Origin: Mytilus trossulus | Lineage: Eukaryota; Mollusca; Bivalvia; Mytilida; Mytilidae | Assembly (NCBI RefSeq): GCF_036588685.1 | Contig: NW_026963313.1 | Location: 124,001 to 188,000 of the forward strand | Direction: 5' to 3' | Length of the DNA stretch: 64,000 bases | Part shown: piece by piece, positions 46,520-58,871 of the stretch | How the letters are laid out: the number at the start of each line of letters is the position of its first letter | Position numbering within the stretch: the stretch's first letter is position 1 | The notes under the pieces: generated by a model | The model's database searches: none | What the model was told of the DNA's origin: nothing | Seen by the model: the letters and a program-made list of their open reading frames with translations, nothing else | Position numbers and translations under genes: made by a program

Positions 46520-46795
46520 TTTTGCGACTGTCCCAAGTCAGGAGCCTCTGGCCTTTGTTAGTCTTGTAATTTTGAAATTTTAGTTTCTTGTGTACAATTT
46601 GGAAATTAGTATGGCGTTCATTATCACTGAACTAGTATATATTTGTTTAGGGGCCAGCTGAAGGACGCCTCCGGGTGTGGGAATTTCTCGCTACATTGAA
46701 GACCTGTTGGTGACATTCTGCTTTTGTTTTTTATATGGTCGGGTTGTTGTCTCTTTTACACATTCCCCATTTCCATTCTCAATTTTGAATAAGAG
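46520..46795 (-). repeat. dispersed repeat, AGACAACAACCCGACC family, long reversed copy
   Basis: Contains TGTCCCAAGTCAGGAGCC, TAGTATGGCGTTCATTATC, GGCCAGCTGAAGGACGCCTC, CGCTACATTGAAGACCTGTT and CCCCATTTCCATTCTCAATT. This is the longest copy in the window and shows that the fragments at 11655 and 13828 belong to one element. Confidence 0.85.
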
Positions 46796-46904
46796 AATAC
46801 TGTCCTGATCACTATAAAACAAAGATAAGACAAATAATTAAAAGCGTATTGTATTATGAAACCAATAGTAATAATTTAAAAAAAAGATGCTGATATATCA
46901 ACAA

Positions 46905-47105
46905 ATTGCAGACAGCTCATATCAAAAGAAAAAAACATGAAAGAACACACTAACCCTTAAACATCAAACTAAAAAATATTTCGAACACTTAAATAAAAAA
47001 AAACACTATTGTGACCCTAATGCTCCGAAAACAAATGCAGACAGCTCATATCAAAAGAATAAAAATATAAAAAAAAAAACACTAGCCCTTAAACATTAAA
47101 CAGTA
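46905..47105 (+). repeat. two-copy tandem duplication, ~131-bp period
   Basis: GCAGACAGCTCATATCAAAA and CACTA(A/G)CCCTTAAACAT occur at about 46907 and again at about 47038. The stretch 47110-48160 that follows has no recognisable gene; a TTTATT at 47912 could be a minus-strand polyadenylation signal for the channel gene. Confidence 0.75.
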
Positions 47106-48194
47106 AACAGTAGACTTTGACAAACGATATTTACATATAATCTACACCATAGCGAGTTTTAATCTTAGTAACACAACGGGTGTCACTTGTAAGTAAGAAT
47201 GTCTGAATGTCGGGTTACTTTCGACGTGGCTTTTATCTTTAAAAGTGTGTGTAGCTCTTCCACTGTTTAGTAATTCGTGCTGATGTTCATCCCTCTTAAC
47301 CTGATTGATTTTGCTGCCTAAGATATGTCTAACCCAGTACACACTGGACCTATAAAGTATTTCATTATTCTATTTCTATAGGACGATAGAAAACACATTA
47401 AAAGTCCTTTCCAATCGTACGTAGCTGCATTATAAACATTTAATGCACCAAAATCGTTCCCTTCACAACTTGGGTTGTAAATTATGTTTTCAGAAAATTT
47501 AATACAATCAGAGATCACTGGGTTTCATATTCAGTTGAAGTAAAATTTAATATATAGAAAATGAAGAAACAAAAACAATTCTATATGATATATGTGAACA
47601 ACATAGACGATAAAGTGTATTAAAGAATAAAACCATTCATAGAAAATGAAATCCCACTACATTCCTGTGTATGCAACGACATTGAAAAGAAATAGTCAAA
47701 AAGAGTTCGACTGACTTATAAAAAATACTTAGAAATTGTTACCAATTTACCAAAGGAACAACTCATTTTATTTTGTTTATACAAAGCCCTTCAATATCTG
47801 CAAAATTAAGTGAAAAGTTATTTAAATATATATATGTTAATGTCTTAATTATAAAGTGTTGTCCTGATCCTATAACATGCAAGTTTCGTTGAACCTAAAA
47901 TCTAAGAATAATTTATTCGGTCACGTAACTGATATTTTATATAATCCTCATAAATTTTCGGGGATTACTTTTTTTAATCAATCTTAAATGTTCAGAAAAA
48001 TATATAAAGTTCATTGTTCAGTCTTCATTGTTAAAAAAGGTAACTAATAAATAGCTCCAGTTTAAGCCCATAAAATTGCAGTTAACCCTAGTATTGCCGT
48101 ACACTAATAAAATTGTGCAAAACATTTTGTGATTGAAGCAATGTCACGTGTAAGGGCATGTTTGTGTTATATATATATATATATATATATATAC

Positions 48195-48364
48195 AACTCG
48201 TCTAAACATCAACCCAACAATGTTAGATCTGTAAATTTGCTTTCGCAAATTTTTGGTTCTTCCCTCGCCGGGATTCGAACCCATGCTACTGTGATATCGT
48301 GACACCAAATCGCCTGCACTGCAGCCGTCCCGCTAGACCACACGACCACCTGGGCTCTCAAAAA
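48195..48364 (-). mobile_element. tRNA-derived SINE
   Basis: On the minus strand the element opens with an A-box-like GTGGTCTAGCGGG and has a B-box GGTTCGAATCC followed by CGGCGAGGGAA. It continues into a conserved non-tRNA part (ATTTGCGAAAGCAAATTTAC, AGATCTAACATTGTTGGG) and ends in a (TA)n tract at about 48171-48194. The cloverleaf cannot be completed as a working tRNA because of the long tail and altered stems. It lies just downstream of the channel gene's stop codon. Confidence 0.85.
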
Positions 48365-48410
48365 AAGAGCTTTCGGTGGGCATGTGTTACCTTTCCACGT
48401 CAGTTTTAAT

Positions 48411-51400
48411 CTAGCAGCGTACTACAGTACATGATATATAAGGCATGAAGATGTTATATATATATATATATATCTTGATAGTCGTGGTTGAGGATGCTGC
48501 TAAACTTGCATTACTTGCAGTGAAATGAACATTCAAATGTGCAATCAATTGTGCGATTTGAAGCAATTTACGTGTTCGTTCTTGTTTCTGCCACATACCT
48601 TGCTATGATTGAAACAATGTCACGTGATGTGTTTGTTACCATTATATACCTTGGTATGTATGTTTACGTTTGATTCACTTGACGTACTTGCATTACTCAA
48701 AGCATTCATGAGGAAGCTATGTCCTGATGGGGGATCTTCCTTGATACGATACAATACATATATTCAGATTAACAATAGACAGCTATAATACTTATGAATG
48801 TGACCTACCGAATACGACTATTTACCGGGTTTGTAATAATAGCCACATGTGGAGCAGGATCTGCTAACTCATCAGAAGCACATGAGATAAACCCAAATTC
48901 GCGGTGTGGTTCATTTTGCTAAGTATTTAGTTTTCTATGTTGTGTCTTGTGTACTTTTAATCGTCTGTTTGTCTTTTTCTTATTCAGCCGAAGCGTCTGT
49001 TTATGAACATCACAAGGGTTCCATTAGAATTGTAACGTTGCAATTGAAAAAATGCCTGACAGCACAACGAGAATATTATTGCTGTACGACTTTGACAGTG
49101 CAAGTGTCTAAGATTATTAAATAGGCTCTATTGAGAGATTATATGGTTTATCGTCTAGATGAATGAGGTACCAGGATTAAAATTTAGTACGCCAGACGCG
49201 CGTTTCGTCTACATAAGACTCGTCAGTGACGCTCAAATCAAAATATTTATAAAACCAAGCAAGTATAAAATTGAAGAGCATTGAGAATCCAAAATTCCAA
49301 AAAGTTGTTCCAAATACGGCTAAGATAATCTATGCCTGGCATTAGAAAAATCCTTAGTGAAAACTAAGCAAAGATTGTTGGTTAAAAATGGTGTTAAAAG
49401 CTAAATATATTGGCAAGGGTCTTAAATTGTTCAATCAAAATAAACATTTCAAAAGGAGGGTCTTTGATAGCATGATAAGCTCCAATCTCTACCACCAACA
49501 GTGGTATCGACCAAGTGGTTGTAAATAAACTCATTATAGATACCAGAATTGAATTTACTATTTACGCCACCAGTACTTATCCGATCCCATTTATCGATTG
49601 AAAATATACAAATCAAGATAACACTTAAGTCCGATGGAATTGCATGTCTTATGCTATGCATGCATCACCTCTCATGGATATCCACACGCAGTCGAATTGT
49701 CATGAATTGTCATAAGAATACATAAAATACACTGAAGATGTTAGGTCGCTTTTTCTAGAATGTTAAATTTGTATGGTTTACTGTTGAACAATACTAACCC
49801 TGTAATCCCTATCTTTTTGTACCATAGTCCGTCGCTTTCGCCATGGCTAAAATACAAGAAAAACATTATTTAAACAGCAATATTTGGAAAAACGAATTAC
49901 TTATTCTTTTATTGAGATAGGTTTTCTTTGCAAATTTTCGTTCTTGTATTTGAAAAAGCAATCATAAATTGTAGATTTAAATGATTTAAAGATAGCACTC
50001 TATATTTGCTTTCTGTCATGGTTATAAACCAGAGCTTGATTCCAGTGTCGGTTAGTTTGAATTTGGAACGGTTTTACATTCTCATGCATAAAAATAAGAA
50101 AATGTGGTATGTATGTCAATATCATACACTCTCTACCATAAATCAAGTATCATAGACTACCTAATATAATGAGTTGTGTAAATTCCTTTAACATAATTGA
50201 AGGCCGTACATTGACCTATAATGGTTTCCCTTTTTTAAATTGTTATTTAGATGGAGAATTGTCTCATTGGCCCTCACACCACATCTTCCTATATCTAAAT
50301 ATACATATACTGCTTTGACTAAATTCCATAAATACTTACAAATAAATATATCATAATTAAAAATCCAATATTATAAATAAAGTATATCACAGCCAGGATT
50401 GACAGAACGTAAATTTCAACAATGTCACGTGAGGCATCTGGTAATGTCGTCACAATAGCATGCCAACAACACACTACTGTCAACATTATCATAGCTGCCA
50501 ACAAATATTTATCCTACAAATTAAACAAAAATACGCCAATCAGCAATCAGTCGTTTATAAAAAAAGCTGACTGGAAAATTAATATAAAAACTGACAATCA
50601 TTTAATAGCATTGAAAAAACATTCAATTAATTACATTTTCCCATATTGATCATACATTGTTTATTGTTAAAACTATTATCAATAAACTATGAATTTGCTG
50701 TCAAATGTGGTATATGTTCTGCCTTTTATTGTTGATAATTAAGATTTGTTTTGTTATTTGTTTTGTTATTTGTTTTGTGATTTGTTTTGTTATTTGTTTT
50801 GTGATTTGTTTTGATGTGTGAATGAGAATTATGAATCAAGATTAAGTATTAATACTGTTTAATCTATATTTGCAAAGTGGTATGTTAGTTTATATACAAA
50901 AACTGGATAACATAATGACAGATATAATTATATATAAGATCACTTGACCATAGCTTGCAAATTATGGAAATGTTCATGTTCAAACATAACAAGGCTTTCG
51001 GCTGTTGTCTGCCTTTTTGTCTCTTTGACACATTCCCCATTTCCATTTTCATTTTTTCATTTGTGTGTGAGTGCATTTCTTTTTCAAACGATAAAGAAGA
51101 ATAGGGAACTTATAAAAAAAAACAGGTTCATCCAGACTTTGGTAGGGGTCGTGTTGTTTAGTCTTCAGTTTTCAATGTTGTGTCATGTTAACTATTATTA
51201 ATCTGTTTGTCTTTTTCATTTTTAGCAATCTATGAGTTTGACTGTCCTTTTGATATCTTCTGCCCCACTTTTGTATATAGCCCTATCGCTATTTAGAATG
51301 CACTTACCATATATGTCAAATAAGATATTCTAGGTAAACTGTTGTTTACCACTGACTTGAATGCTACTGCGGTCAGTATAAGAGTAAACGAAAGCTGCAG

Positions 51401-54400
51401 CCGATTTTCTGGCTTTTCTTTTTCCACTGAGAATGTTGCGAAGGATAAGGTACATATCAGGAACTGAAAGTAAATTAGTAGTATTAAGAAAGATACACAA
51501 CAATATCTCCAAAGTAGATACAATAAACTCATCATAAATATCAGGAACAAATTTTATATACATGCCAGACGCGCGTCATCAGTGATGCTCGAATCCCCCC
51601 CCCCCCAAAAAAAAAAAAATAATTAAATAATTAAGTACGAAGCTGAAGAGCATTCAGATCTAAAATTCAAAGTAGATACAAAGGAAAGTCAATAGGACTG
51701 ACAAAATAAAACGTTAGACCCTATCAAGCAACGGAAAAATGAAAAATAACTGTAATATATCTTACTTGGCACAGGTATTTTTCGTAGAAAATGGTGGGTT
51801 AACCTTGGTTTTATAGCTAGCATAACATCACGCTTGTATGACAAAAGTAAAATAACAATAAAACCGAACTCAAATGAAATTACTAAACTGAATATAGACA
51901 TTTCGGTATGTGACATTTCTTTCAAATAGTTATTGTTGATATTGTTGCTTGCGGTACAAACTTACAAAATACTTACTGACCAATTTACTCATCAAGATGA
52001 ATGCAGGAAATTTACTGTTATATTCGAAAATATGGAAAACAGACTTGTTTTGAATATCAATGATTGAAATAATGAAAGAATTTTTTCATGTTAATAATCC
52101 TCTCCTTTCTGACTGAAAATATCTTTTCACATTAGGTAATGGTTAAACCGTTTTCAACTCCTTTGTCCAAATACTTACCTGTATGGATGTTTGTAAACAT
52201 GCGAATCGGGTAGCGAATATGCATTTTTTTTATTAACGATATCCCGATTGATGTCCTTTTCCGATTAAAACGAAATTATTAAATTAAATTTAATGACTGT
52301 AATATTTCTTTTCTGTCTATGAAAAATAACATCAACAAGAATGTCCCAAGTACACGGATGCCCCATGTTCAGTGGACCATGAAAATGGGATAAAATCTCT
52401 AATTTGGCTTTTAAATAAAAAAAAAGATTATCATAGGGAACATACTTACTAAGTTGCAAGTTGATTGGACTTCAACTTCCTAAAAATCGACCTCGATAAA
52501 AAACTTTAACCAGAAGTGGGACAGACGGACGAACGAACAAACGGACGCACAGACCAGAAAACATAATGCCCATAAATAAGGCATAAAATATGTTACACTC
52601 TGAAAAACCCGCGTAGTGAGTTGTTTTACAGTGTGTGCTCCATTATTTATGTTTTTTTTTAATATAACAGTCCTTCCTTATAACTTAATTCTAAACTCCA
52701 TTTTGAACCGAAGTAAATCAGGAAAAAACGTATGAAAATTACGTCTATAAGCTTACAGACAAAACGTTGTCTGCAAATCAGAATTCACGTTACATCCAAA
52801 ATTAAATTATTTAGAATAAGACAAGTAAACTTACCGTTACCATAAATATATTCCACACAAAATAACCCGGTCTTCGAGCGGCTCTACACTTAACTGATAG
52901 AGCAGATCGTCTTATACTATTGTCCGCCTGATCTATCACTATATCTTTCCGAGAACACTCAGTGTGCATGTATAAAAACCACTCTTGTTCATCAACAAAT
53001 GATTGTCTATTTACCACGTGGTGGTCAGTTTCATCTTCTATTAATTCCACTTCGTACGATGGTAACTCGGACACTACCGTCACAGTCAGATCCTTGAAGA
53101 TAATAAAGAAAACTTTAAGAGAATAGATCAGTTTCATCAAGACAAAAAAAAACCACATAGCTGAAAATACTAGATTTATTATTTTAGTTCCTTTAGGCCT
53201 TGAAGGAAGGCATGTTTGAAGATATATGTTGCATTTCAAGAAATTGGTCTGTTTTGTTCGCGTTCGTTAGGATGAATACAACGTTTAATGTTTCAACTCT
53301 GTACGAATACAAGCGTGTATAAATATTTATCCTATTCTAGCAGGAACCCAGACTCTTCCTTATAATGCAGTCAAAAGATATACTGTCATTGTCAAATTAG
53401 AAAAAACTACTGTCTGTTATATTGTGTGGTTGAAATTACCAGCGCATGGTTATATATTTTTAAGTTTACGCCACTTTTTTTTCTATTCCATTCAGATCAA
53501 CGTCTACGATACATATATATAAAATACCATATTGATGTTTTAATGTTTTTAGATCATAAAGATATATCCGGCCAAATGTTAAATTGCCAAAACACAAAAA
53601 TATGACATTTTATTCTGATACCGTTATTAACTGAAAGTAATTTACGTCCCCATACCGTCGTATGTTATCTTGCCTAAACAATCTCATCTTTTTAAATTCT
53701 TATCTACTGTAGCATTTTGTAAATCTCAATATTTGGCTATTAACAGAAAGCAACAGAATATTCAGCATTAAACATTAGAATTTTTTTTTTATTTAAGCTT
53801 TGGATTTCAAATATTTTGACAACGAGCATCACTGAAGAGATATGTATTGTCGAAATGCGCATCTGGTGTAGGAAAATTAGTACCGCTAATGTTATTGAAA
53901 GATCCTTGTATCTTTAATGAATTTGAACAAAACAGAAGACAGATATTATATTCAGACCCAATTTAATGAAGCCAGCAAACAATTCTAGCGATTTTAAACT
54001 ATCTCTTATTATAAACATGTCTGCAATTGTTACACCTGTCATTAGTCAGGAATCTGATGTTCGTTTTTTGATGTGGTTCATAAGTGTTTCTCGTTTCTCG
54101 TTTTTTTAAATCTAGATTATACCGTTGGTCTAACATTAATATTTGTTGTGACCTTTTATAGTTTGGTGTTCGATGTGAGCCAAGGCCCCGCGTTGAAGAC
54201 TTATAATGGTTTACTTTTATAAATTGTGACTTTGGTGGAGAATGTCTCAATATAGCTCTCATACCACATCTTCCTATATTTATCTACAGAACATAAATTG
54301 ACTGCTAGCTGATAAATTGTGTGAGAAAATCAAGGAGGCGATCGTCGTTGCTATTCACTTCCCTTCCCCTTGATGTCAACTGTAATTAATGGTCGAATGC

Positions 54401-55789
54401 TCATGTTTCGAATAAAAATAAAACTACATACCTGCACGTCAAAAGGAAAGTCGTCCAATTCCAGATTTTCCATGAATGTTCCCTTGATGACCCTTTTCTC
54501 TGATATATATGCATCCCCTTTATCATTATACAATATACGATACCGCATCTGCTCTTTAGGGTCGCCGTATGAATTTTCTATATACAGTTTCGGATTCCAG
54601 ATTTTGGAAAAATCTACATTTTCTGCCTAAAAGAACCGAATAACTTCATTTAAATTTATTTTTTTAAAGCATTTTATTATATTCATTCAATTTTATCCCG
54701 TTTCGAGACGAAATACGGATACAGTTTTACAAAGTCAAGGATTTGATTGGGTAATTAAAAGATGCTCTCCCTCATTTAAAGCTTTGATATCGTGTCCGAA
54801 TTTGCTTACACGTTATGTCATATATTCAGTTATATACCCTCTTCAAAATGTGGTTTAGGTTTTGAATTTTCAGATATTATTTATCGATATCAGCATTAGA
54901 GCAGTAAAAAGAGTGACATGTATTGTAATAATTTTATATTTAATATTGTGTAAACAATTGCCTTTTGTGTATGTACTTGATAATTAAATGCAAAGATCAG
55001 AGCAGATCGGCTTAAAATTCTGCAGCCCATTAGCCAACTCAAATGTTCCAAAACCGCCTCAGTGGTCTTGAATTTGGATGTGCGCTTCAATTGCAGGCGG
55101 ACGTATTTTTATTTTACGAAACCCTGTCGGTTCAAACCAAAGACTTTAAAATTGGTATGTAGCTGCTGCTTCTCCGCAAAACACGCATATACATCTATGT
55201 GTCATGTGTACTATTGTTTGTCTGTTTGTATTTTTCATTTTTACCCATGACGTTGTCAGTTTATTTTCGATTTATGAGTTTGACTGTCCCTTTGGTATCT
55301 TTAGTTCCCCTCTTTAGTATTAAAGACTTGTCACGTCAAAGCAGAGTTAATATTCAAATACTATTAACATTTAATCATCATGAATATCAAAATCTGCCCT
55401 TATTAGAATCTTTCACTTTTGTCTTCAAGATAGCTTTATTCGTGCCTATAATTCCGCGTGCATTGTTGTTTCTAGCATGATAATTATTTACATTTTTCAT
55501 TTACTTTGTAGTGTGACTTATTGTTCCTGTTCTGTATTTATATCACAAAAGGTTGCTTCAACAGATATGAGCTGCTTTCAGCGATATTGTTTTCTTTTTA
55601 TCAAAATTTTAAATACTAAAGGTAAATGAAAATACAAATTTAATCTTTAAACATACTTACCGACTTGTTTTGACCGTCTAGTGTAGGTTCCCGCCATTTT
55701 GCTTTTACGATAACGTCTGCCGTAAATTGCTCCTTTAAAGTGTCAATCTCACCAACTTTGAAAAATTGTACACAGATCTGTACTTTTGC
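48411..55789 (-). CDS. Cys-less pentameric ligand-gated ion channel subunit (5' incomplete)
   Basis: Seven minus-strand exons, all phase 0: 55789-55661, 54626-54432, 53092-52835, 51463-51308, 50513-50340, 49846-49799 and 48587-48411 (stop). They encode 378 residues plus stop. The extracellular domain shows FFKVGEIDTLKEQFTADV, KAKWREPTLDG, KIWNPKLYIEN and MENLELDDFPFDVQ (94-108). The family's FPFD core is present, but the Cys-loop cysteine positions are Glu96 and Leu110. M1 is about 183-207, M2 216-237 (LQLSFTLILTAVAFKSVV), M3 249-267, and M4 280-304. The M3-M4 loop is only about 12 residues. A basic tail (PWRKRRTMVQKDRDYR, KQERTRKLLQIAQL) follows; the last two exons are less certain. The first exon(s) were not found. 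The open frame continues upstream of 55789 to an ATG at 55912, so either translation starts there or an upstream exon is spliced at CCCTTTACAG. Ligand and ion selectivity are unknown. Confidence 0.8.
48850..49000 (-). repeat. dispersed repeat, GACAACGCCATGG family, in intron
   Basis: CACATGTGGAGCAGGATCTG, TAGTTTTCTATGTTGTGTCT and TCGTCTGTTTGTCTTTTTC blocks, reverse of the 12125-12360 order, truncated before the CCATGGC core. Confidence 0.7.
49165..49345 (+). repeat. dispersed repeat, GCGCGTTTCGTCTAC family, in intron
   Basis: GGTACCAGGATTAAAATTTA, CGCCAGACGCGCGTTTCGTC, AAGACTCGTCAGTGACGCTC and TTGAAGAGCATTGAGAATCC blocks. Confidence 0.8.
50205..50300 (-). repeat. dispersed repeat, GAGACAACTCTCCATCC family
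   Basis: GGCCGTACATTGACCTATAA, GATGGAGAATTGTCTCATTG and CACACCACATCTTCCTATAT, the reverse of 12640-12860. It lies directly downstream of the channel's M3-M4 exon. Confidence 0.8.
50727..50815 (+). repeat. short TTTGTTTTGTTA-type tandem repeat
   Basis: About six units of 14 bp alternating TTTGTTTTGTTA and TTTGTTTTGTGA. Lies in an intron of the channel gene. Confidence 0.8.
50985..51280 (-). repeat. two abutting dispersed repeats in intron
   Basis: 50985-51060 is a reversed AGACAACAACCCGACC-family fragment (GTCTCTTTGACACATTCCCC, ATTTCCATTTTC). 51135-51280 is a reversed GACAACGCCATGG-family fragment (GGGGTCGTGTTGTTTAGTCT, ATGAGTTTGACTGTCC). The second ends 28 bp from the M2 exon. Confidence 0.7.
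51525..51870. repeat. two dispersed repeats in intron
   Basis: 51525-51668 is a GCGCGTTTCGTCTAC-family copy that has lost the CGTTTC core (GCCAGACGCGCGTCATCAGT) and gained a C-run/A-run at 51594-51620. 51690-51870 is a reversed GAGTTCAGTATTTTTGTGA-family fragment. The 78-codon frame over it is repeat-derived. Confidence 0.6.
51960..52830. other. intron of the channel gene, no other feature
   Basis: AT-rich intron between the M1/M2 exon and the extracellular-domain exon. Contains an AGAAGTGGGACAGACGGACG block near 52512, which resembles a common mollusc repeat (GGACGGACGAACG type). Nothing coding is seen. Confidence 0.5.
53795..53890 (-). repeat. dispersed repeat, CAGATGCGCATTTCGAC family, in intron
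   Basis: GGATTTCAAATATTTTGACA, GAGCATCACTGAAGAGATAT, ATTGTCGAAATGCGCATCTG, the reverse of 14205-14410. Confidence 0.8.
54110..54290 (-). repeat. dispersed repeat, GAGACAACTCTCCATCC family, in intron
   Basis: GTGAGCCAAGGCCCCGCGTT, GAAGACTTATAATGGTTTAC, GTGGAGAATGTCTCAATATA and ACCACATCTTCCTATATT blocks. Confidence 0.75.
55200..55320 (-). repeat. dispersed repeat, GACAACGCCATGG family, in intron
   Basis: GTCATGTGTACTATTGTTTG, CCATGACGTTGTCAGTTTAT, TTTATGAGTTTGACTGTCCC and TTTGGTATCTTTAGTTCCCC blocks. Confidence 0.8.
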
Positions 55790-56728
55790 CTGTAAAGGGT
55801 TATTAGTCATTTTAATGAAATACCACATAAAGTGATTGTTGCAGACAACTTTTTTTGTAATGGCTTTGAGTGAACTCATTTTGCTCCTTTCGGAATACTC
55901 TAACTTTTTCATGAGCCGGTGATATTTTATCGAATTTGTAATGCAAAATAATATAACAAGTTATGAATTGTCATTAATACACTGCAGAATATCCGACACA
56001 GCGGGCACTTCGTTGCATAATATCAATATTGGTTTATTACTTCAATAGATTAAACAAAAATATTCCGAACAAAGTTTTGTCCCTGGTAAATATCATTATG
56101 TGCCATACGCTCTATCTTATTTAGAGAGCAAAGTTTTAGATATCTTTGTTAGTAAATAATTTTAAACAATAATAATCCATATGTCCATTACGCTTTATAT
56201 ATCTGTTTCCTTTCCATGCCAATTAAGACTGACATTTCAGCCGGATTATGGACCGTTGTGCAATAAAAAAGCATGAATGTAATATCCATTAGATAGACAT
56301 ACTTCTAGACATTATTTCCATATCGCTCTAAAATATTAAAAGCTTTAATATGGTGTGGGTAAACATAGTGTGCAATGTAGCAACAGGAAAACAATCCGCC
56401 AATTAAAAAAGTCCCAAAAGGGCAACTTCAATGGTGGCAAACTATACATGGGAGACAACCCATTATAAATATTCTATTATCACAGTCATGATTCTTATAC
56501 AAGAACGAATATCTGAGCTGCATTAAATACCACACACATGTCATAAACATCAAATGGTTTTACCAGTCTTATCATCGTAATGGAATAGTAACACGTACTG
56601 AAAAGTCACATGCAATTTGAATAGTTTCATTGTATGTTGATGACTGACAAGTTTGTGGTAAACACATTTCCACCCACAATATTTAAAAAAAATCCCGTTT
56701 TAAGAATATTTCTCATCATATAAGGGTC

Positions 56729-56875
56729 GGGGGCGGATCCAGTTCTTTTAAAACTGAGGGTTCCCAACACAGGATTAAAGGGGTGTCCAACTCTATGCTC
56801 CCATTGAAATGCACTGATCGGCAAAAAAAAAGGGGGTGGTGGTTTCCAAGCCCCGGAACCGCCCTGGATCCACCA
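56729..56875. mobile_element. second copy of the GGCGGATCCA MITE
   Basis: GGGGGCGGATCCAG at the left and CCTGGATCCACCA at the right, with the same internal order as 20579-20720 (GGGTTCCCAACACAGG, CTCCCATTGAAATGCACTGA). The flanks TAAGGGTCG and TGAGGGTTC are an imperfect target duplication, so this is older than the 20.6-kb copy. Confidence 0.75.
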
Positions 56876-56879
56876 CTGA

Positions 56880-58190
56880 GGGTTCAATTTGTACTAGGAT
56901 TATTTGATAAAATCTCGAAAAGAGAACTAACTGTTTTCACAGGTAATTTTCATTTGTTTTATATAAAGAAAGCAAAGCACTAGCTTCTCCTTTACTAGTG
57001 ATTTTTCTTTTAAACTGAAACTGTAATTTTTAACAAAACCAATGATGAACGATACTGAACAATAGATACATAGATAATTTTCAGTCTTTCAATCATTTGT
57101 CATATGTGTCCAGTTCGGAGAAATAAGACACAAGAGAAGTTTGTCTGATTGTCAAATCTCGCAATTGAGCATGAACATGAAAACGAGTAAGGCTTGAAAA
57201 AGGGGAAGGACATCGACCTCGTTAGGAGAAGGAATAGTTCACAATATGTTATGTCACAGATGAGACGACATTTCAGTTTTGTTTGTGAATTTGTCTAACA
57301 ATCCACAAAGACAAGGTCATTACATATTTATTAAACAATCTAATTTCTGGAAATTCTGTGAACAAACTGGAGGGTAAATGTCTGAACATGACCAAATGTT
57401 CCCCGAGGAAAATATTTAGAAATAATTTTTAAACTCAAACACAATATTTAGGTGTCTTCTTATATTTAAGTGTTAACATTGATGATATGATTCATTCAGA
57501 TTAAAAAAACAGAGAAGATACAACACACGTTATGGATGATGGAAACGAAAATCATAAGTTGTAAAATCATGACCATAAACATAAAAAGACAGTCAACAAT
57601 AAAAAAAAACATTACAATGGAACCTGAACCTAACAATTTCACCACAAAACCCAAGCAATAAAAGTTCATCGACTGTATAAATAGCCGTCTATTTATAATA
57701 AAAGAAGAACTTTACAGGAAAAGATTTGAAAATATTTGCTTGATGCTGCCAGTTGCTTTTGTAGACTTTATTTTTCTGTTCGTCATCTTTCTTTGTTATC
57801 GTACTGTACAAACAAGACATTCTAAAAAACAATAAGGGCACATTTCTGAATTCCTAATAATAATCGTCATTTGTATTTTGATTTTTTTATTTATATTTTG
57901 TAGAGTACAGTTAACATTGAAAGATCATCTCGATTTTTTCGGGATAATTTATTTTTTATAATTTTTAACTCAATAAATATCCTGGGTGTACTTGAAGTCA
58001 ATCGCAACATTTGCATTGAAAATTTATAAATAATCAGAAACAACCCAGAGATATAAAAAAAATGAACAGTATCCTCTATATAAATGATTGCCTCTTTTCT
58101 CTAAGTTTTCAACATACTTCTTTTCGACTTGTACAATTTGATAGTCCCTTAGGTATTTTCCAACACCTTCTCTAAATGACATTTTGCCTA
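56880..58190. other. AT-rich, no gene seen
   Basis: No splice-consistent exon or repeat structure found. The missing 5' exon(s) of the channel gene could lie here or further right, but I cannot identify them. Confidence 0.4.
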
Positions 58191-58199
58191 CTAATATTT

Positions 58200-58525
58200 T
58201 TGTATATAAATATTTATTAGCTATCGCCTTCATACAATTAATAAAAAACAATTTTATCCAAAAAAGGTTACAATGATTGCATTGACTATATAAATATCTA
58301 TTAGGTATAACCTTCACATAACTAATAATTTAACAAAAAATAATGCAATGATTGCATTGCCTACATAACTATATATTAGGTATCACCTTCATATAACTAA
58401 TAATTTATCAAAAAATAATGCAATGATTGCATCGATTACATACATATCAATTATGCACCACCTTCATCCAATTAGTAAAACCAATTTTATCAAAAAATAT
58501 TACAATAATTACATTGATTTATGAT
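58200..58525 (+). repeat. ~80-bp tandem repeat, four copies
   Basis: Four diverged units each with TAGGTATCACCTTCATATAA, CTAATAATTTATCAAAAAAT and ACAATGATTGCATTGA blocks. The spacing of the GATTGCAT block is 75-85 bp. Confidence 0.8.
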
Positions 58526-58871
58526 ATTGGACACAAAACATTCCACAACATATAACAAACACCGACCATTGTTTTATTACATAAGTAAATAATATCACTA
58601 TAGCTAACTGTATAATTGAGTACGAACGATCTGTAATCCCCCTGACTACATAACTATGATGAAAAGGTTGGGAAATGTCAGTTATTTCCCAGGAGATTGA
58701 CTACCAAATGACGAACATTTGCATATTCTTCAATGTAAAATGCTCTGGGGTACTTTATATGGACAGATATGCACCATAAATATGATAGGCCATCATAAAT
58801 GTGTTTTATTGTTGAGATATTTGAAGTCGATGAATACAAAAGGTTGAAAGATACCAGTTCTCTAAAACAAA

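Noticed and set aside
48195..48364. Functional tRNA gene
   Set aside because: A and B boxes are visible but the sequence continues into a SINE body with a (TA)n tail and the stems are not intact.
51689..51925. 78-codon hydrophobic frame between channel exons
   Set aside because: It overlaps a dispersed repeat, and the flanking exons already join in phase across M1 without it.
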